Shown here: piece after piece, positions 41,951-50,402 of the stretch
Numbering within the stretch: position 1 is the stretch's first letter
Layout of the letters: each line of letters starts with the position of its first letter
The notes under the pieces: model-generated
The model's database searches: none
Seen by the model: the letters and a program-made list of their open reading frames with translations, nothing else
What the model was told of the DNA's origin: nothing
From: Nonomuraea roseoviolacea subsp. carminata
GTDB taxonomy: Bacteria > Actinomycetota > Actinomycetes > Streptosporangiales > Streptosporangiaceae
DNA: 64,000 bases
Assembly: GCF_024172185.1 (NCBI RefSeq)
Contig: NZ_JAMZEC010000001.1
Coordinates: 7,161,001-7,225,000 of the forward strand
Reading direction: 5' to 3'
Position numbers and translations under genes: made by a program

Positions 41951-42802
41951 TCAGGGGGTGGACAGGTGGTGGGCGCACTCGTCGCGGTAGCGCAGCGTCC
42001 GCTCGCGCACCCGTGCCGGGTCGGCCAGGACGGCGCCGGAGACGGCCGGCACCACCGCGTGCCGTACCGAGGGGAACAGCCGGGCGAGGTCGGCGGGTGA
42101 GACGCCGCGGGGGCCGCCGACGCCCGGCACCAGGACGGGCCCGTTGAGCCGGTCCAGCAGATCGGAGCCGAGCGGGTCGGCCGCGCCGGACACCGGCGCG
42201 CCGCCGCTCACCGAGCCGCCGCTCACTGAGCCGCCGCCCATTGAGCCCTCGGCCACGACGCCGATCGGTCCGAGCGGTGCCCGGCCCGCGTTGGCCGCCG
42301 CCACGCCCGCGAGGACCCGCGCCGCCTCGGCCCGCTCGCCGCGCGTCAGCACGAACACCCCGGCGTCGTTGGCGACGGCCGAGGTGATCGCCCCCTCCAG
42401 CGTCCCGAACCCGAAGTACGGGCTGAGCGTCACCGCGTCGGCCGCCAGCGGGCTGCCGTGGTCGAGGTACGCCTCCGCGTAGGCGGCCATGGTGGCGCCG
42501 ATGTCGCCGCGCCTGGCGTCGAGCACCACCAGCGGCCCGGCCTGGCGCAGGTCGGCCAGCACGGACTCCAGCACGGCGAACCCCCGGCTGCCCCACCGCT
42601 CGAAGAACGCCGGCCGCGGCTTGGTCACGGCGACCACGTCGCCCACGGCGTCGGCCACCGTGCGGCTGAAGCGCTCCAGCCCCGCCGGCGAGTCGTCCAG
42701 GCCCCACGCGTGCAGCAGCGCCGGGCTCGGGTCGATGCCCACGCACAGCGGCCCGTACTTGTCGAGCCTGGCCCGCAGCCTGGTCCCGAACGGTTCCGTC
42801 AT
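41951..42802 (-). CDS. pyrF: Orotidine 5'-phosphate decarboxylase-like protein with altered catalytic lysine
   Basis: A 283-residue member of the actinobacterial (type 2) OMP decarboxylase family, the last step of UMP synthesis. Family segments: YGPLCVGIDPSPALLHAWGL, KPRPAFFERWGSRG, VVLDARRGDIGATMAAYAEAYL, SPYFGFGTLEGA and PVLVPGVGGPRG. The catalytic D-x-K-x-x-D array reads D95-A-R97-R-G-D100, so the essential lysine is an arginine (codon AGG at 42512-42514), and the usual KPQ is KPR. A Gly/Ser repeat (GGGSVSGGSVSGG) is inserted around residues 185-200. The neighbours are not pyrimidine genes and mihF/gmk do not follow. It may be a decaying second copy or a protein with a new role. Confidence 0.75.
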   Translation of the reverse strand: MTEPFGTRLRARLDKYGPLCVGIDPSPALLHAWGLDDSPAGLERFSRTVADAVGDVVAVTKPRPAFFERWGSRGFAVLESVLADLRQAGPLVVLDARRGDIGATMAAYAEAYLDHGSPLAADAVTLSPYFGFGTLEGAITSAVANDAGVFVLTRGERAEAARVLAGVAAANAGRAPLGPIGVVAEGSMGGGSVSGGSVSGGAPVSGAADPLGSDLLDRLNGPVLVPGVGGPRGVSPADLARLFPSVRHAVVPAVSGAVLADPARVRERTLRYRDECAHHLSTP

Positions 42803-42897
42803 CGTCCCGCCCCCCACCCTCGCCGACGTTCGCAGGGTAAACCGGGCCGGAGCGGCCCGGAAAGCGTTGCGACCAGGGCGGTATGGGACGGCGCGGA

Positions 42898-43353
42898 TCA
42901 GGTCACATCCAGGCCGTGGACCCGTCCGGGCGGGTACGCGCGGGCCCCGGCGTGCCAGTAGGCGGGCGCGTACGACTCCGCCAGGCCCGCGACCCACAGC
43001 AGGCCGTCGCCCGCCCGCGCGCGGGTCGTGGCGAACACGACCGGGTCCGGCACCGAGTGCTTCAGCCCGACGACGTTCGGCGCCCGCTCGGCGAGCCGGG
43101 CGATGTCGGCGCCGGTGACCGCCGTGGTGCTGAGGTACGGCAGCACCCCGAGGCCCGGCACGGCGGCGACGGCGACGTTGTACTCGACCCAGCCCCGCGC
43201 CGACAGGTACGGCAGCACGGGCTGGTGGATCATGACGGCGTCGGCGCCCGCCTCCCGGGCGAAGCGCGCGTCCGCGATCGCGGTGGCGACGTCCAACCCG
43301 ACCCCGTACCGTATTCCTCCGCGAGGCAAGGAAACCGTCAGGTGACATGCCAT
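42898..43353 (-). pseudogene. Fragment of a dihydrodipicolinate synthase-family aldolase/dehydratase
   Basis: A 151-codon open frame carries only the central part of a DapA-family barrel: GLDVATAIADARFAREAGADAVMIHQP, RLAERAPNVVGLKHSVPD (with the Schiff-base lysine expected in the GxK motif) and WVAGLAESYAPAYWHAGA, as in ketodeoxyglucarate dehydratase-like members. The N-terminal about 85 residues and the C-terminal about 80 residues of a normal 300-residue protein are missing, and no continuation was found in the other frames. It is most likely a remnant of a lost sugar-acid catabolic gene. Expression cannot be excluded. Confidence 0.6.
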
Positions 43354-43400
43354 AAACGTCCGCGCGGTACCAGCCGGTCGCCCATGGGTAGATCACCTGC

Positions 43401-43877
43401 ATGTACGAGATCGCTTGCCGGACGCTGACGCTCCGCACCGAGCCGCCGAGCGAGGTCACCGTCAGCGTCGGCGTCCCCGTGGAGGAGCCCACGGGCGACT
43501 GGTCGTGCCCGTACCGGATCGACGGGCTGGCCGGATGGGAGCACGAGCGCAAGGTCACCGGCGTCGACGCGCTGGAGGCGGTGGACCTGGCGCTCGCCAT
43601 GGTCCGCGCCGCGCTGGCCGGCTCGCACGAGGCCAAGGAAGGGCTGCTGAGCTGGGAGGACGAGCCGGACGGCCGGCGGCCCAAGACCGTCTACCTCACC
43701 TGGGACAAGGACAGCGACATCGCCTACATCGCGATGAAGCACGAGATCGCGCCCGGGGAGGCCGTGCGCCAGGAGACGGTGGGCGGGGCGGTCCTGGACT
43801 ACGGGGCCTCGGGCGAGCTGCTGGGCGTCGAGCTGCTGGGCGCGGCGACCCGCCTGCCGTCCGAGATGCGGCTGTGA
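43401..43877 (+). CDS. DUF6968-like and DUF2283 domain protein
   Basis: A 158-residue protein in two parts. The N-terminal half (CRTLTLRTEPPSEVTVSVGVPV, DWSCPYRIDGLAGWEHERKVTGVDALEAVDLALAM) matches a small immunity- or accessory-like domain (DUF6968 type). The C-terminal half from about 95 (VYLTWDKDSDIAYIAMKH and GGAVLDYGASGELLGVELLGA) is a DUF2283 domain, often seen in toxin-antitoxin or standalone proteins. The union of both in one chain is unusual. No signal or membrane segment. No partner toxin gene is seen nearby. Confidence 0.65.
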   Translation: MYEIACRTLTLRTEPPSEVTVSVGVPVEEPTGDWSCPYRIDGLAGWEHERKVTGVDALEAVDLALAMVRAALAGSHEAKEGLLSWEDEPDGRRPKTVYLTWDKDSDIAYIAMKHEIAPGEAVRQETVGGAVLDYGASGELLGVELLGAATRLPSEMRL

Positions 43878-43899
43878 CGCCCCCGGAGGTCCAGGGGGT

Positions 43900-44271
43900 C
43901 TAGGGCCGGCTGCCTCGCGACAGCAGCCACCGCCAGCGCGGCACCTCGAACACGACGGTCGCCACGGCGAGCGCCGACACGACGACCGCCACCGCGATGG
44001 GCCAGGCCGCCCACGAGGCGGCCACCGCGGCCACGAGCTGGAGCAGCACGAGCAGGATCGTCACGAACCCCGGCACGGGCACGATCACGTTGCGCTTGTC
44101 CCCGGGCGTGGAGAACAGCGTCGGCAGCCCGATCAGCACGATCACCGACAGGATCGCCAGCGGAACGGAGTGCGGAGCGAGGGCCCACGGGGTGGCGACC
44201 CAGGCGACCAGTTCGGTGGCGAACCTCAGCGCGGACCCGGCGGGATTGTCCTGGCGGACGGTGTCGGTCAC
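43900..44271 (-). CDS. Small integral membrane protein (DUF2568/YrdB-like)
   Basis: A 123-residue protein with four predicted membrane helices (ALRFATELVAWVATPWAL, VPLAILSVIVLIGLPTLF, VTILLVLLQLVAAVAASWAA, PIAVAVVVSALAVATVVFEV). The helix pattern and an N-terminal LRFATELVAW motif resemble YrdB/DUF2568 proteins, whose role is unknown. It is divergent from the ABC exporter operon, with a dyad in between. Confidence 0.7.
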   Translation of the reverse strand: MTDTVRQDNPAGSALRFATELVAWVATPWALAPHSVPLAILSVIVLIGLPTLFSTPGDKRNVIVPVPGFVTILLVLLQLVAAVAASWAAWPIAVAVVVSALAVATVVFEVPRWRWLLSRGSRP

Positions 44272-44336
44272 GCGCGCACCTTATCGGCACGCGCCGGATC
44301 CGCCGCGACCGGGCCGGGACACCCACGCCTGGGGCA

Positions 44337-44401
44337 TGACAAATGTCAGCGTGAAGGCAGGACGCACGGCACCAGGGACGCGCCCGGGCCGCTCCTAGCG
44401 T
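44337..44401 (+). promoter_or_regulatory. Operator and -10 box upstream of the ABC exporter operon
   Basis: TGACAAATGTCA (44337-44348) is a perfect 5-bp inverted repeat with AA spacer, centred about 66 bases before the ATG. A TAGCGT -10 box lies at 44396-44401, which puts the transcription start on or next to the ATG at 44409, so the message is probably leaderless. The dyad fits binding by the DesR-like regulator encoded at the end of the operon. Confidence 0.45.
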
Positions 44402-44408
44402 GGATGTC

Positions 44409-45305
44409 ATGGAGACCACCCCATCCGCCTTCGCCCTGACCGGCGTCGCCAAGCACTTCGGCGACGTGCGGGCGGTCGACGGCCTGAGCGTCACCGCCGC
44501 GGCGGGAGGCGCCATCGCCCTGCTCGGCCCCAACGGGGCCGGCAAGTCCACCACCGTGTCGCTGCTGCTCGGCCTGGCCCGGGCCACGTCCGGCACGGTC
44601 CGCGTCCTCGGCGGCACCCCCGAGGAGGCCGTCGCCCGCGGCCGCGTCGGCGCCATGCTCCAGCACGGCGAGCTGATGCCCGAGCTGACCATCGGCGAGC
44701 TCGTCGGCTTCGTGCGCGGCCTCTACCCCCGGCCGCTGCCCCTGCCGGAGATCCTCGACCTGGCCGACCTCGGCCCCCTCGTCAAGCGGCGCGCCAAGGG
44801 ATTGTCGGGCGGCCAGGCCCAGCGGGTCAGGTTCGCGCTGGCCGTCGCGGGCGCCCCCGACCTGCTCGTGCTCGACGAGCCGACCGCCGCGATGGACGTC
44901 GAGTCGCGGCGGCGCTTCTGGGACGGCATGCGCGCGTACGCCGCGGGCGGCCGTACGGTGCTGTTCGCCACCCACTACCTGGAGGAGGCCGACCAGAACG
45001 CCGACCGGGTGCTCGTCATCGCCCGGGGCCGGCTGGCCGCCGACGGCACCCCCGCCGAGATCAAGGCCACGGCGGGCGGGCGGCTCGTCACCTTCCGCCT
45101 CGGCGACCAGCCGGCCGCCGGCCTGGACGCCCTGCCGGGCGTCACCTCGGTCGAGATCCGCGACGGCGTGGCCCGGCTGCGCACCGACGATCCCGCCCTC
45201 ACCACCGCCGCGCTCTACCGCGGCACCACGCTGGAGGTCCACGACCTGGAGGTCTCCGGCGGCCACCTCGAAGACGCCTTCCTCGCCCTCACCCGGGAGT
45301 CGTGA
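44409..45305 (+). CDS. ABC transporter ATP-binding protein
   Basis: About 298 residues. Nucleotide-binding motifs: GPNGAGKSTTVSLLLG (Walker A), LSGGQAQRVRFALAVAG (signature), LLVLDEPTAAMD (Walker B) and FATHYLEEAD (switch His). The DrrA/NatA-like C-terminal extension is present. It energises the ABC-2 permease encoded next. The ATG at 44409 fits the predicted leaderless start; a GTG at 44400 is possible. A histidine kinase and response regulator in the same operon suggest the pump responds to a membrane or drug stress. Confidence 0.92.
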   Translation: METTPSAFALTGVAKHFGDVRAVDGLSVTAAAGGAIALLGPNGAGKSTTVSLLLGLARATSGTVRVLGGTPEEAVARGRVGAMLQHGELMPELTIGELVGFVRGLYPRPLPLPEILDLADLGPLVKRRAKGLSGGQAQRVRFALAVAGAPDLLVLDEPTAAMDVESRRRFWDGMRAYAAGGRTVLFATHYLEEADQNADRVLVIARGRLAADGTPAEIKATAGGRLVTFRLGDQPAAGLDALPGVTSVEIRDGVARLRTDDPALTTAALYRGTTLEVHDLEVSGGHLEDAFLALTRES

Positions 45306-46042
45306 TGCTCGCCTCGTACGTGCGGCTGGAGATCCTCCGCATGCTCCGCAACCGGCGGTACCTGATCATCGGGATCGGCTTCCCGCTCGTCATCTACCTG
45401 CTCAACGCCAACGTCTTCGGCAAGGAGACCACCGGCGACGGCGTCAGCCTCAGCGCGTACGTCATGGTCTCCATGGCCGCCTACGGCGCGATCTCCGGGG
45501 CGCTCACCAACACCGCCGGCCCGTGGTCGCAGGAACGCGCCTCGGGCTGGCTGCCGCAGCTCCAGGTCACGCCGCTGCGCGGCTGGATGATCATCGTGGG
45601 CAAGATGGCGGGCGCGCTGACGCTGGTCCTGCCCTCGATGCTGCTCGTGTGCCTGGCCGGCGCGCTCACCCAGGGGGTGTCGCTGTCCGCGGGACAGTGG
45701 GCGGCGCTGGTGGGGGCGCTGTGGGCCGGGGCCGTGCCGTTCGTCGCGCTGGGGATGATCGCGGGCTCGCTGCTGCGGCCCGACGCCGTCCAGCCCGTCA
45801 CCCTGATCACCATGCTGGGGCTGGTGATCGTGGGCGGGCTCTGGTTCCCGGTCACCACCATGGGCGCGACCATGCGCTCCATCGCCGAGGCGAGCCCCGC
45901 CTACTCCTACGCCGACATGGGCTGGAGCGTCATCGCCGGGCACGGGGTGCCCCTGTCGGACGCGCTCACGACCGCCGGCTGGGCGGCGGCCCTCGGACTG
46001 CTCGCCGTCCTCGCCTACCGGCGGGCTACCGTACGCGCATGA
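45302..46042 (+). CDS. ABC-2 type transporter permease
   Basis: A 246-residue permease with six predicted membrane helices, beginning YVRLEILRMLRNRRYLIIGIGFPLVIYLL and ending in a short cytoplasmic tail. The pattern SGWLPQLQVTPLRGWMIIVGKMAG is usual for the coupling helix in NatB/DrrB-like exporters. Its GTG overlaps the ATPase stop; an ATG three bases later is an alternative. It exports an unknown compound with the ATPase above. Confidence 0.9.
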   Translation: MMLASYVRLEILRMLRNRRYLIIGIGFPLVIYLLNANVFGKETTGDGVSLSAYVMVSMAAYGAISGALTNTAGPWSQERASGWLPQLQVTPLRGWMIIVGKMAGALTLVLPSMLLVCLAGALTQGVSLSAGQWAALVGALWAGAVPFVALGMIAGSLLRPDAVQPVTLITMLGLVIVGGLWFPVTTMGATMRSIAEASPAYSYADMGWSVIAGHGVPLSDALTTAGWAAALGLLAVLAYRRATVRA

Positions 46043-47250
46043 GTGTTCCCCCCGAGCCGCCTGACGGCTTCTCGCCCGTCAGGCGGCTGCTGACCGTCTC
46101 CGTCGGGCTGGTCTACCTCGTGACGCCCGTGCTGGGGGTGCTGCAGGGGGAGGTCACCGGCACCCGGGCGGTGTGGGCCTGCGTCGCCCTCGTCGTGTTC
46201 GTCGCCGGTTACGCCGGGATCGTGCTCAGCCAGCGGACGTTCGGCCGCCCGGGCCGCTGGACGTATCCGCTGCTCGGATTCACCACGCTGCTGGCCGTCG
46301 CGCTGCCGCCGGTCTTCGGCACGGGGTGGCTCGCGCTGCCGGTCTACATGAGCGTGGCCTACGCCATGGCGCTGCCGAGGCGGGCGGCCGTGGCCGCCGT
46401 CGCCGCCATGGGCGTCACGATCATCGTGCTCGGCCTGGTCACGGACACCGACCCGGTCACCCTGATCATGTTCGTCTTCCAGGTCGCGACCCTGGCGGTG
46501 CTGTTCGCCAACGTGCGCAACATCCGGCTGCTGGTGTCCCGGCTGCGCGAGGCCCAGGGGGAGGTGGCCAGGCTCGCGGCCGGCGAGGAGCGCCTGCGCA
46601 TCGCCCGCGACCTGCACGACCTGCTCGGCCACAGCCTGTCGCTCATCGCCATGAAGGCCGAGCTGGCCGGGCGGCTGGCCGAGGAGTCGCCGCGGGCGCT
46701 GCGGGAGATCCGCGACATCGAGGAGGTGGCCCGCCAGGCGCTCGTCGAGGTGCGCGAGGCCGTCACCGGCTACCGGCAGCGGGGGCTGGCCGAGGCGGTC
46801 GACGGCGCCCGCGCGGCGCTGGAGTCGGCGGGCACGGAGACGACCGTCCGGCTGACGGGCACGCCGCTGCCGCCCGCGCTCGACGGGCTGCTCGCGTGGG
46901 CGGTCCGCGAAGGGGGCACGAATGTGCTGCGCCACTCGGGGGCGCGGCGCTGCGACATCACGGTGACGTACGACGGGGCGGAGGCCACACTGGAGATCAT
47001 CGACGACGGACGCGGCCAGGCGGGGGCGGCGTACGGGCCGGCCGGAGCGGGGGAGGCGGGGGAGAGGTACGGGCCGGTCGCTGAGGGGGAGGGCAACGGG
47101 CTGGCCGGGCTGGCGGAGCGGGTCGCGGCGGCGGGCGGCGCGATGACGGCGGGCCGGGTGCGCGGCGGCTTCCGCCTCGCCGTCCGCGTCCCGGCGGGCG
47201 TGACGGCCGTGACGGGCGTCCCCGGCGAGACAGGGGCGGAGCGGACGTGA
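46039..47250 (+). CDS. DesK-like sensor histidine kinase
   Basis: A 403-residue kinase. Five to six membrane helices fill residues about 18-155 without a large outside domain, as in the membrane thermosensor DesK. The HisKA_3 segment ERLRIARDLHDLLGHSLSLIAMKAEL carries H193. The ATP-binding part has AVREGGTNVLRHSGARRCDI and GNGLAGLAERVAAAGG; an acidic Gly/Glu-rich insert (AGEAGERYGPVAEGEG) splits it. It likely senses membrane state and phosphorylates the next protein. Confidence 0.92.
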   Translation: MSVPPEPPDGFSPVRRLLTVSVGLVYLVTPVLGVLQGEVTGTRAVWACVALVVFVAGYAGIVLSQRTFGRPGRWTYPLLGFTTLLAVALPPVFGTGWLALPVYMSVAYAMALPRRAAVAAVAAMGVTIIVLGLVTDTDPVTLIMFVFQVATLAVLFANVRNIRLLVSRLREAQGEVARLAAGEERLRIARDLHDLLGHSLSLIAMKAELAGRLAEESPRALREIRDIEEVARQALVEVREAVTGYRQRGLAEAVDGARAALESAGTETTVRLTGTPLPPALDGLLAWAVREGGTNVLRHSGARRCDITVTYDGAEATLEIIDDGRGQAGAAYGPAGAGEAGERYGPVAEGEGNGLAGLAERVAAAGGAMTAGRVRGGFRLAVRVPAGVTAVTGVPGETGAERT

Positions 47251-47852
47251 TCAGGATCATCCTGGCCGAGGACCAGGCCATGGTGCGCGGCGCGCTCGTC
47301 ACCCTGCTCGGCCTGGAGGACGACATCGAGGTGGTCGGCGAGGCCGCCTCCGGGCCCGAGGCGGTGGCCGTGGCGCGGAAGACGGAGCCGGACGTCGCGC
47401 TGCTCGACGTCGAGATGCCCGGCGGCGACGGCATCACCGCCGCCGAGGAGATCCGCCGGGTCCTGCCCGGCTGCCGGGTGGTGATCCTGACGACGTTCGG
47501 CCGGCCGGGCTACCTGCGCCGGGCGATGGAGGCGGGCGCGGCGGCGTTCCTCGTCAAGGACAGCCCGGCGCGGGAGCTGGCCGCCGCGGTGCGCCGCGTG
47601 CGGGCCGGTGAACGGGTCATCGACCCGGGCCTGGCCGCCGCTGCGCTCAGCGCCGGCCCGAACCCGCTGTCCGGCCGGGAGCGGGACGTGCTCGCCGCCG
47701 CGGCCGACGGCTCCACGATCGCCGACATCGCCCTCCGCCTCCACCTGTCGGAGGGCACGGTACGCAACTACCTGTCGTCGGCCATCGGCAAGACCCGCAC
47801 CCGCAACCGCGTCGAGGCCGTCCGCCACGCCCAGGCACAGGGCTGGCTGTAG
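47247..47852 (+). CDS. DesR-like NarL family response regulator
   Basis: A 201-residue regulator. Receiver with phosphoacceptor D54 (ALLDVEMPGGDG) and K in FLVKDSPA; LuxR-type domain with LSGREREVLAAAADGS-like sequence (SGRERDVLAAAADGSTIADIA) and LSEGTVRNYLSSAIGKTRTRN. GTG start overlaps the kinase stop. It probably controls the operon through the TGACA dyad at 44337. Confidence 0.93.
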   Translation: MIRIILAEDQAMVRGALVTLLGLEDDIEVVGEAASGPEAVAVARKTEPDVALLDVEMPGGDGITAAEEIRRVLPGCRVVILTTFGRPGYLRRAMEAGAAAFLVKDSPARELAAAVRRVRAGERVIDPGLAAAALSAGPNPLSGRERDVLAAAADGSTIADIALRLHLSEGTVRNYLSSAIGKTRTRNRVEAVRHAQAQGWL

Positions 47853-47868
47853 GGCACCGGACATGCCG

Positions 47869-47900
47869 GGAGCCGCCCCCGGGAAGGACGGGGCGGCTCC
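47869..47900. terminator. Bidirectional terminator hairpin
   Basis: GGAGCCGCCCC (47869-47879) and GGGGCGGCTCC (47890-47900) form a perfect 11-bp stem with a 10-base loop between the convergent response regulator and GH71 genes. Confidence 0.75.
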
Positions 47901-47922
47901 GGCGGCACGGGGAGGAAGGGGC

Positions 47923-49923
47923 CTAGCGGCCGCTGCTCACCCCGTAGTACTGAAGGGTCTGCGCGTACGGCCGGGCCTTGACCTCGGCCGCCGACACGGA
48001 CTTGGCGACGACGGCGGTGCCGCGCGCCGCCGACGCCGAGACGGCGCCGGTCGCCAGCGGGAACGTCCTGGCCGACACGCCCGCCGGGGCGGTGTACGTC
48101 TGCTTCTGGCCGCCCACCGTGACCGTGACGGGGGTGGACGCGGTCAGCATCGTCAGCACCTCGACCGTGTCACGCGCCGGCGTGCTGCCGGAGCGCAGCT
48201 TCATGAGCTTGGTCTGCGCGTACGTCGGCTGCGCCGCGGCCGGCTGGACGCGGTGGGTGAGGTACAGGACGTCGTTCGTCACCTTGGGGCAGCCCAGCTT
48301 GAAGCAGGTGAGGTAGTAGGAGCTGATGTCCAGGTACGTCCACCCGTTGTTCGCGGACGGGGCGAACTGGGTGCCCTCGGAGTAGTCGTTCCAGGTGGTG
48401 AGCTGGACCCAGTCGGCGCCGCCGTCGATGGCGCCCTTCCAGGTCAGGCGCAGGTTCTCGGTGTTGCCCGCCTCGTCGTAGACGCCCTGGTTCGGGCGGG
48501 AGTCCTGGACGGACACCGGCTGCATCCAGATCTTGCCCATGGTGTGGGCGCGGCTGATGTTGGCGGCCAGGCCGGCGTTGGCGGCGGGGTTGCGGTTGCC
48601 CCAGTTGGAGAAGCCGTAGCTGATGGAGGCGAAGGCGTCGCGGTTCTTGTTGAAGTCCAGGAACGTCGGCACGAGCGCGACCTTGACGCCGTGCTGGTCC
48701 CTCATGGTCGTCATCCAGGCGGACCACCAGGCGGCGGTGCGGTTCTCGGCCTTGAACGGGGCCACGACCAGGCGCCCGTCGCCCAGCTTGTACACCGACG
48801 ACGACGAGGCGAGCTTGGCCAGCGCCGTCGCGAGGGTGGCGCTGTCGACCGAGGCCAGGCCGTTCATGTCCGGCATCAGGACGACCTTGAAGCCGGGGTC
48901 GACGGCGGCGGCCGCCTTGACCAGGTTCTGCACCCGCGTCCAGTTGCTGCTCGACACGGAGAGGATGTCCACGGTGAAGCCGTCCAGGCCGGCCGCGATC
49001 GCCTGCCGCACCTCGGTCTTGAGGTCCTCCAGCGCGTACTCGCCGGACAGCGGCGACCTGCCGATCGGGCGGTCGCGCAGCAGGCCGCCGTACGCGGCGT
49101 GCTTGCCGTTCTCGCCCTCCGGCTTGAGGTAGTTGCGGGCGTAGTAGTCGCTCGCCGGGGCCTGGTTGTCCAGGGAGATCGGGTACGGCGGGAAGTAGTG
49201 GGCGAACACCTTCTTGCCGGAGGCGCGCAGCTTCGCGGTGGAGGCCAGGGCGAACGGCAGCGGGCCGTCCGTGGTCGGGCCGCCCTCGTCGTCCCCGGGG
49301 GCGCCCTCCGTGTAGGTGACGGTCAGGCGGGGGCCGTCGCCGGCGGTGGCCTCGGCCGAGTGGAAGACCGCCTGCGCGCCGGCCGTACCGGTGATCGCGA
49401 AGGAGTAGGCGCCGTTGCCCGTGAACGCGGCCGAGACGTCGAGCGAGACGTCCGCGCCGGAGGTCAGGCCCTTGGCGGTGGCCAGCGTGGCGCCCAGGGC
49501 GGGGCGGTCCGACCAGGTCGTGGTGTCCGTCCAGGCGCCGTTCACCTTGCGCGCCGCCACCGAGCTGTCGGTGGTGCGGGCGGCCTGGAGCTTGAGCGTC
49601 AGCGTCACGTCGGAGGCGTTCGCCGGCAGCCCCGCGACCGTGAACCTGACCAGTGCCTGCCGTTCGGCGCCCGCCTTGCCGTCGCAGGTGCTCGGGCAGG
49701 CCGACAGCCAGGTGTGGGCCGCGTGCTCCTGCGCGGGGCTGGCCTGGCTGAGGTAGGTGTCCTGGCTCACGTCCACGGTGACGCTCTTGGGCGCGGCCTG
49801 GACTCCCCGCGCGCCGGCGACGCCCGGGTCACGGGCCTCGGCGTACGCCTGGGGCGCCGTCCCGGCTGCCGCCCCGGCGACCACCACGACGGCCGCCAGC
49901 CACGCGCGTAAACGGTTGGGCAT
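47923..49923 (-). CDS. Secreted GH71 endo-1,3-alpha-glucanase with N-terminal binding domain
   Basis: A 666-residue exported glycosidase. ATG 49923 has GGAGG 5 bases upstream and starts a Sec signal (LRAWLAAVVVVAGAAAGTA). A DNRLRE/CBM96-like domain (about 45-220) shows VSQDTYLSQASP, QALVRFTVAGLPA and WSDRPALGATLA. The GH71 catalytic region (about 235-560) has KVFAHYFPPYPISLDN, AGLDGFTVDILS, VLMPDMNGLAS and WVQLTTWNDYSEGTQFAPS, followed by a beta-sandwich tail. Family members cut alpha-1,3-glucan of fungal walls or dental-plaque-like polymers, so this protein probably attacks fungal or bacterial alpha-glucan in soil. Confidence 0.9.
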   Translation of the reverse strand: MPNRLRAWLAAVVVVAGAAAGTAPQAYAEARDPGVAGARGVQAAPKSVTVDVSQDTYLSQASPAQEHAAHTWLSACPSTCDGKAGAERQALVRFTVAGLPANASDVTLTLKLQAARTTDSSVAARKVNGAWTDTTTWSDRPALGATLATAKGLTSGADVSLDVSAAFTGNGAYSFAITGTAGAQAVFHSAEATAGDGPRLTVTYTEGAPGDDEGGPTTDGPLPFALASTAKLRASGKKVFAHYFPPYPISLDNQAPASDYYARNYLKPEGENGKHAAYGGLLRDRPIGRSPLSGEYALEDLKTEVRQAIAAGLDGFTVDILSVSSSNWTRVQNLVKAAAAVDPGFKVVLMPDMNGLASVDSATLATALAKLASSSSVYKLGDGRLVVAPFKAENRTAAWWSAWMTTMRDQHGVKVALVPTFLDFNKNRDAFASISYGFSNWGNRNPAANAGLAANISRAHTMGKIWMQPVSVQDSRPNQGVYDEAGNTENLRLTWKGAIDGGADWVQLTTWNDYSEGTQFAPSANNGWTYLDISSYYLTCFKLGCPKVTNDVLYLTHRVQPAAAQPTYAQTKLMKLRSGSTPARDTVEVLTMLTASTPVTVTVGGQKQTYTAPAGVSARTFPLATGAVSASAARGTAVVAKSVSAAEVKARPYAQTLQYYGVSSGR

Positions 49924-50045
49924 CGAACCTCCACTGATCCACGAACCCGGCTCCGTGATCATGGGCCGGCGCATCAGTGATCAAGAGTGGAGCATGCGTG
50001 ATCCGGTCGCCCGACTTTCCCGATATTTCGTGGTATTTGATCGAT

Positions 50046-50378
50046 TCAGCGGTCCTGGGCGGCCATCACCTCGTCCACGTGCTCGGCGGCCCACTGCCCG
50101 AGCCGCTCGATCGGCTCCAGCAGCGTCACGCCCAGCTCGGTGAGCGCGTACTCCACGCGGGGCGGCGCCTCGGCGTACGCCCGGCGCGTCACCAGCCCGT
50201 TGGCCTCCAGGCGGCGCAGCGTCTCGGTGAGCACCTTGGGGCTGATGCCGCCGATCGCCGCCCGCAACTCCCCGGGCCGGCGCGGCCCGTGCCGCAGGCC
50301 CCACACGACCACGGCGTTCCAGGTGTTGGCGATCAGGTCGAAGGCCAGCCTGGCCTGGCAGTCGGCGAGGAACTCCAT
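50046..50378 (-). CDS. HxlR family transcriptional regulator
   Basis: A 110-residue winged-helix regulator. C7 in LADCQARLAFDLIANTW, then VVVWGLRHGPRRPGELRAAIGGISPKVLTETLRRLEANGLVTRR and a C-terminal dimer helix. HxlR proteins often react to electrophiles or oxidants through a cysteine near the N-terminus. It lies 24 bases from the end of the MDMPI-like gene in the same direction and close to the NADP-binding protein gene, its possible targets. Confidence 0.9.
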   Translation of the reverse strand: MEFLADCQARLAFDLIANTWNAVVVWGLRHGPRRPGELRAAIGGISPKVLTETLRRLEANGLVTRRAYAEAPPRVEYALTELGVTLLEPIERLGQWAAEHVDEVMAAQDR

Positions 50379-50402
50379 GAACCCTCCCTCGTCAGAGCGG
50401 TC

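Noticed and set aside
41951..43684. Extension of the pyrF-like frame upstream to 43684
   Set aside because: It would run through the aldolase fragment and a low-complexity Arg/Gly stretch; the family N-terminus starts at 42802.
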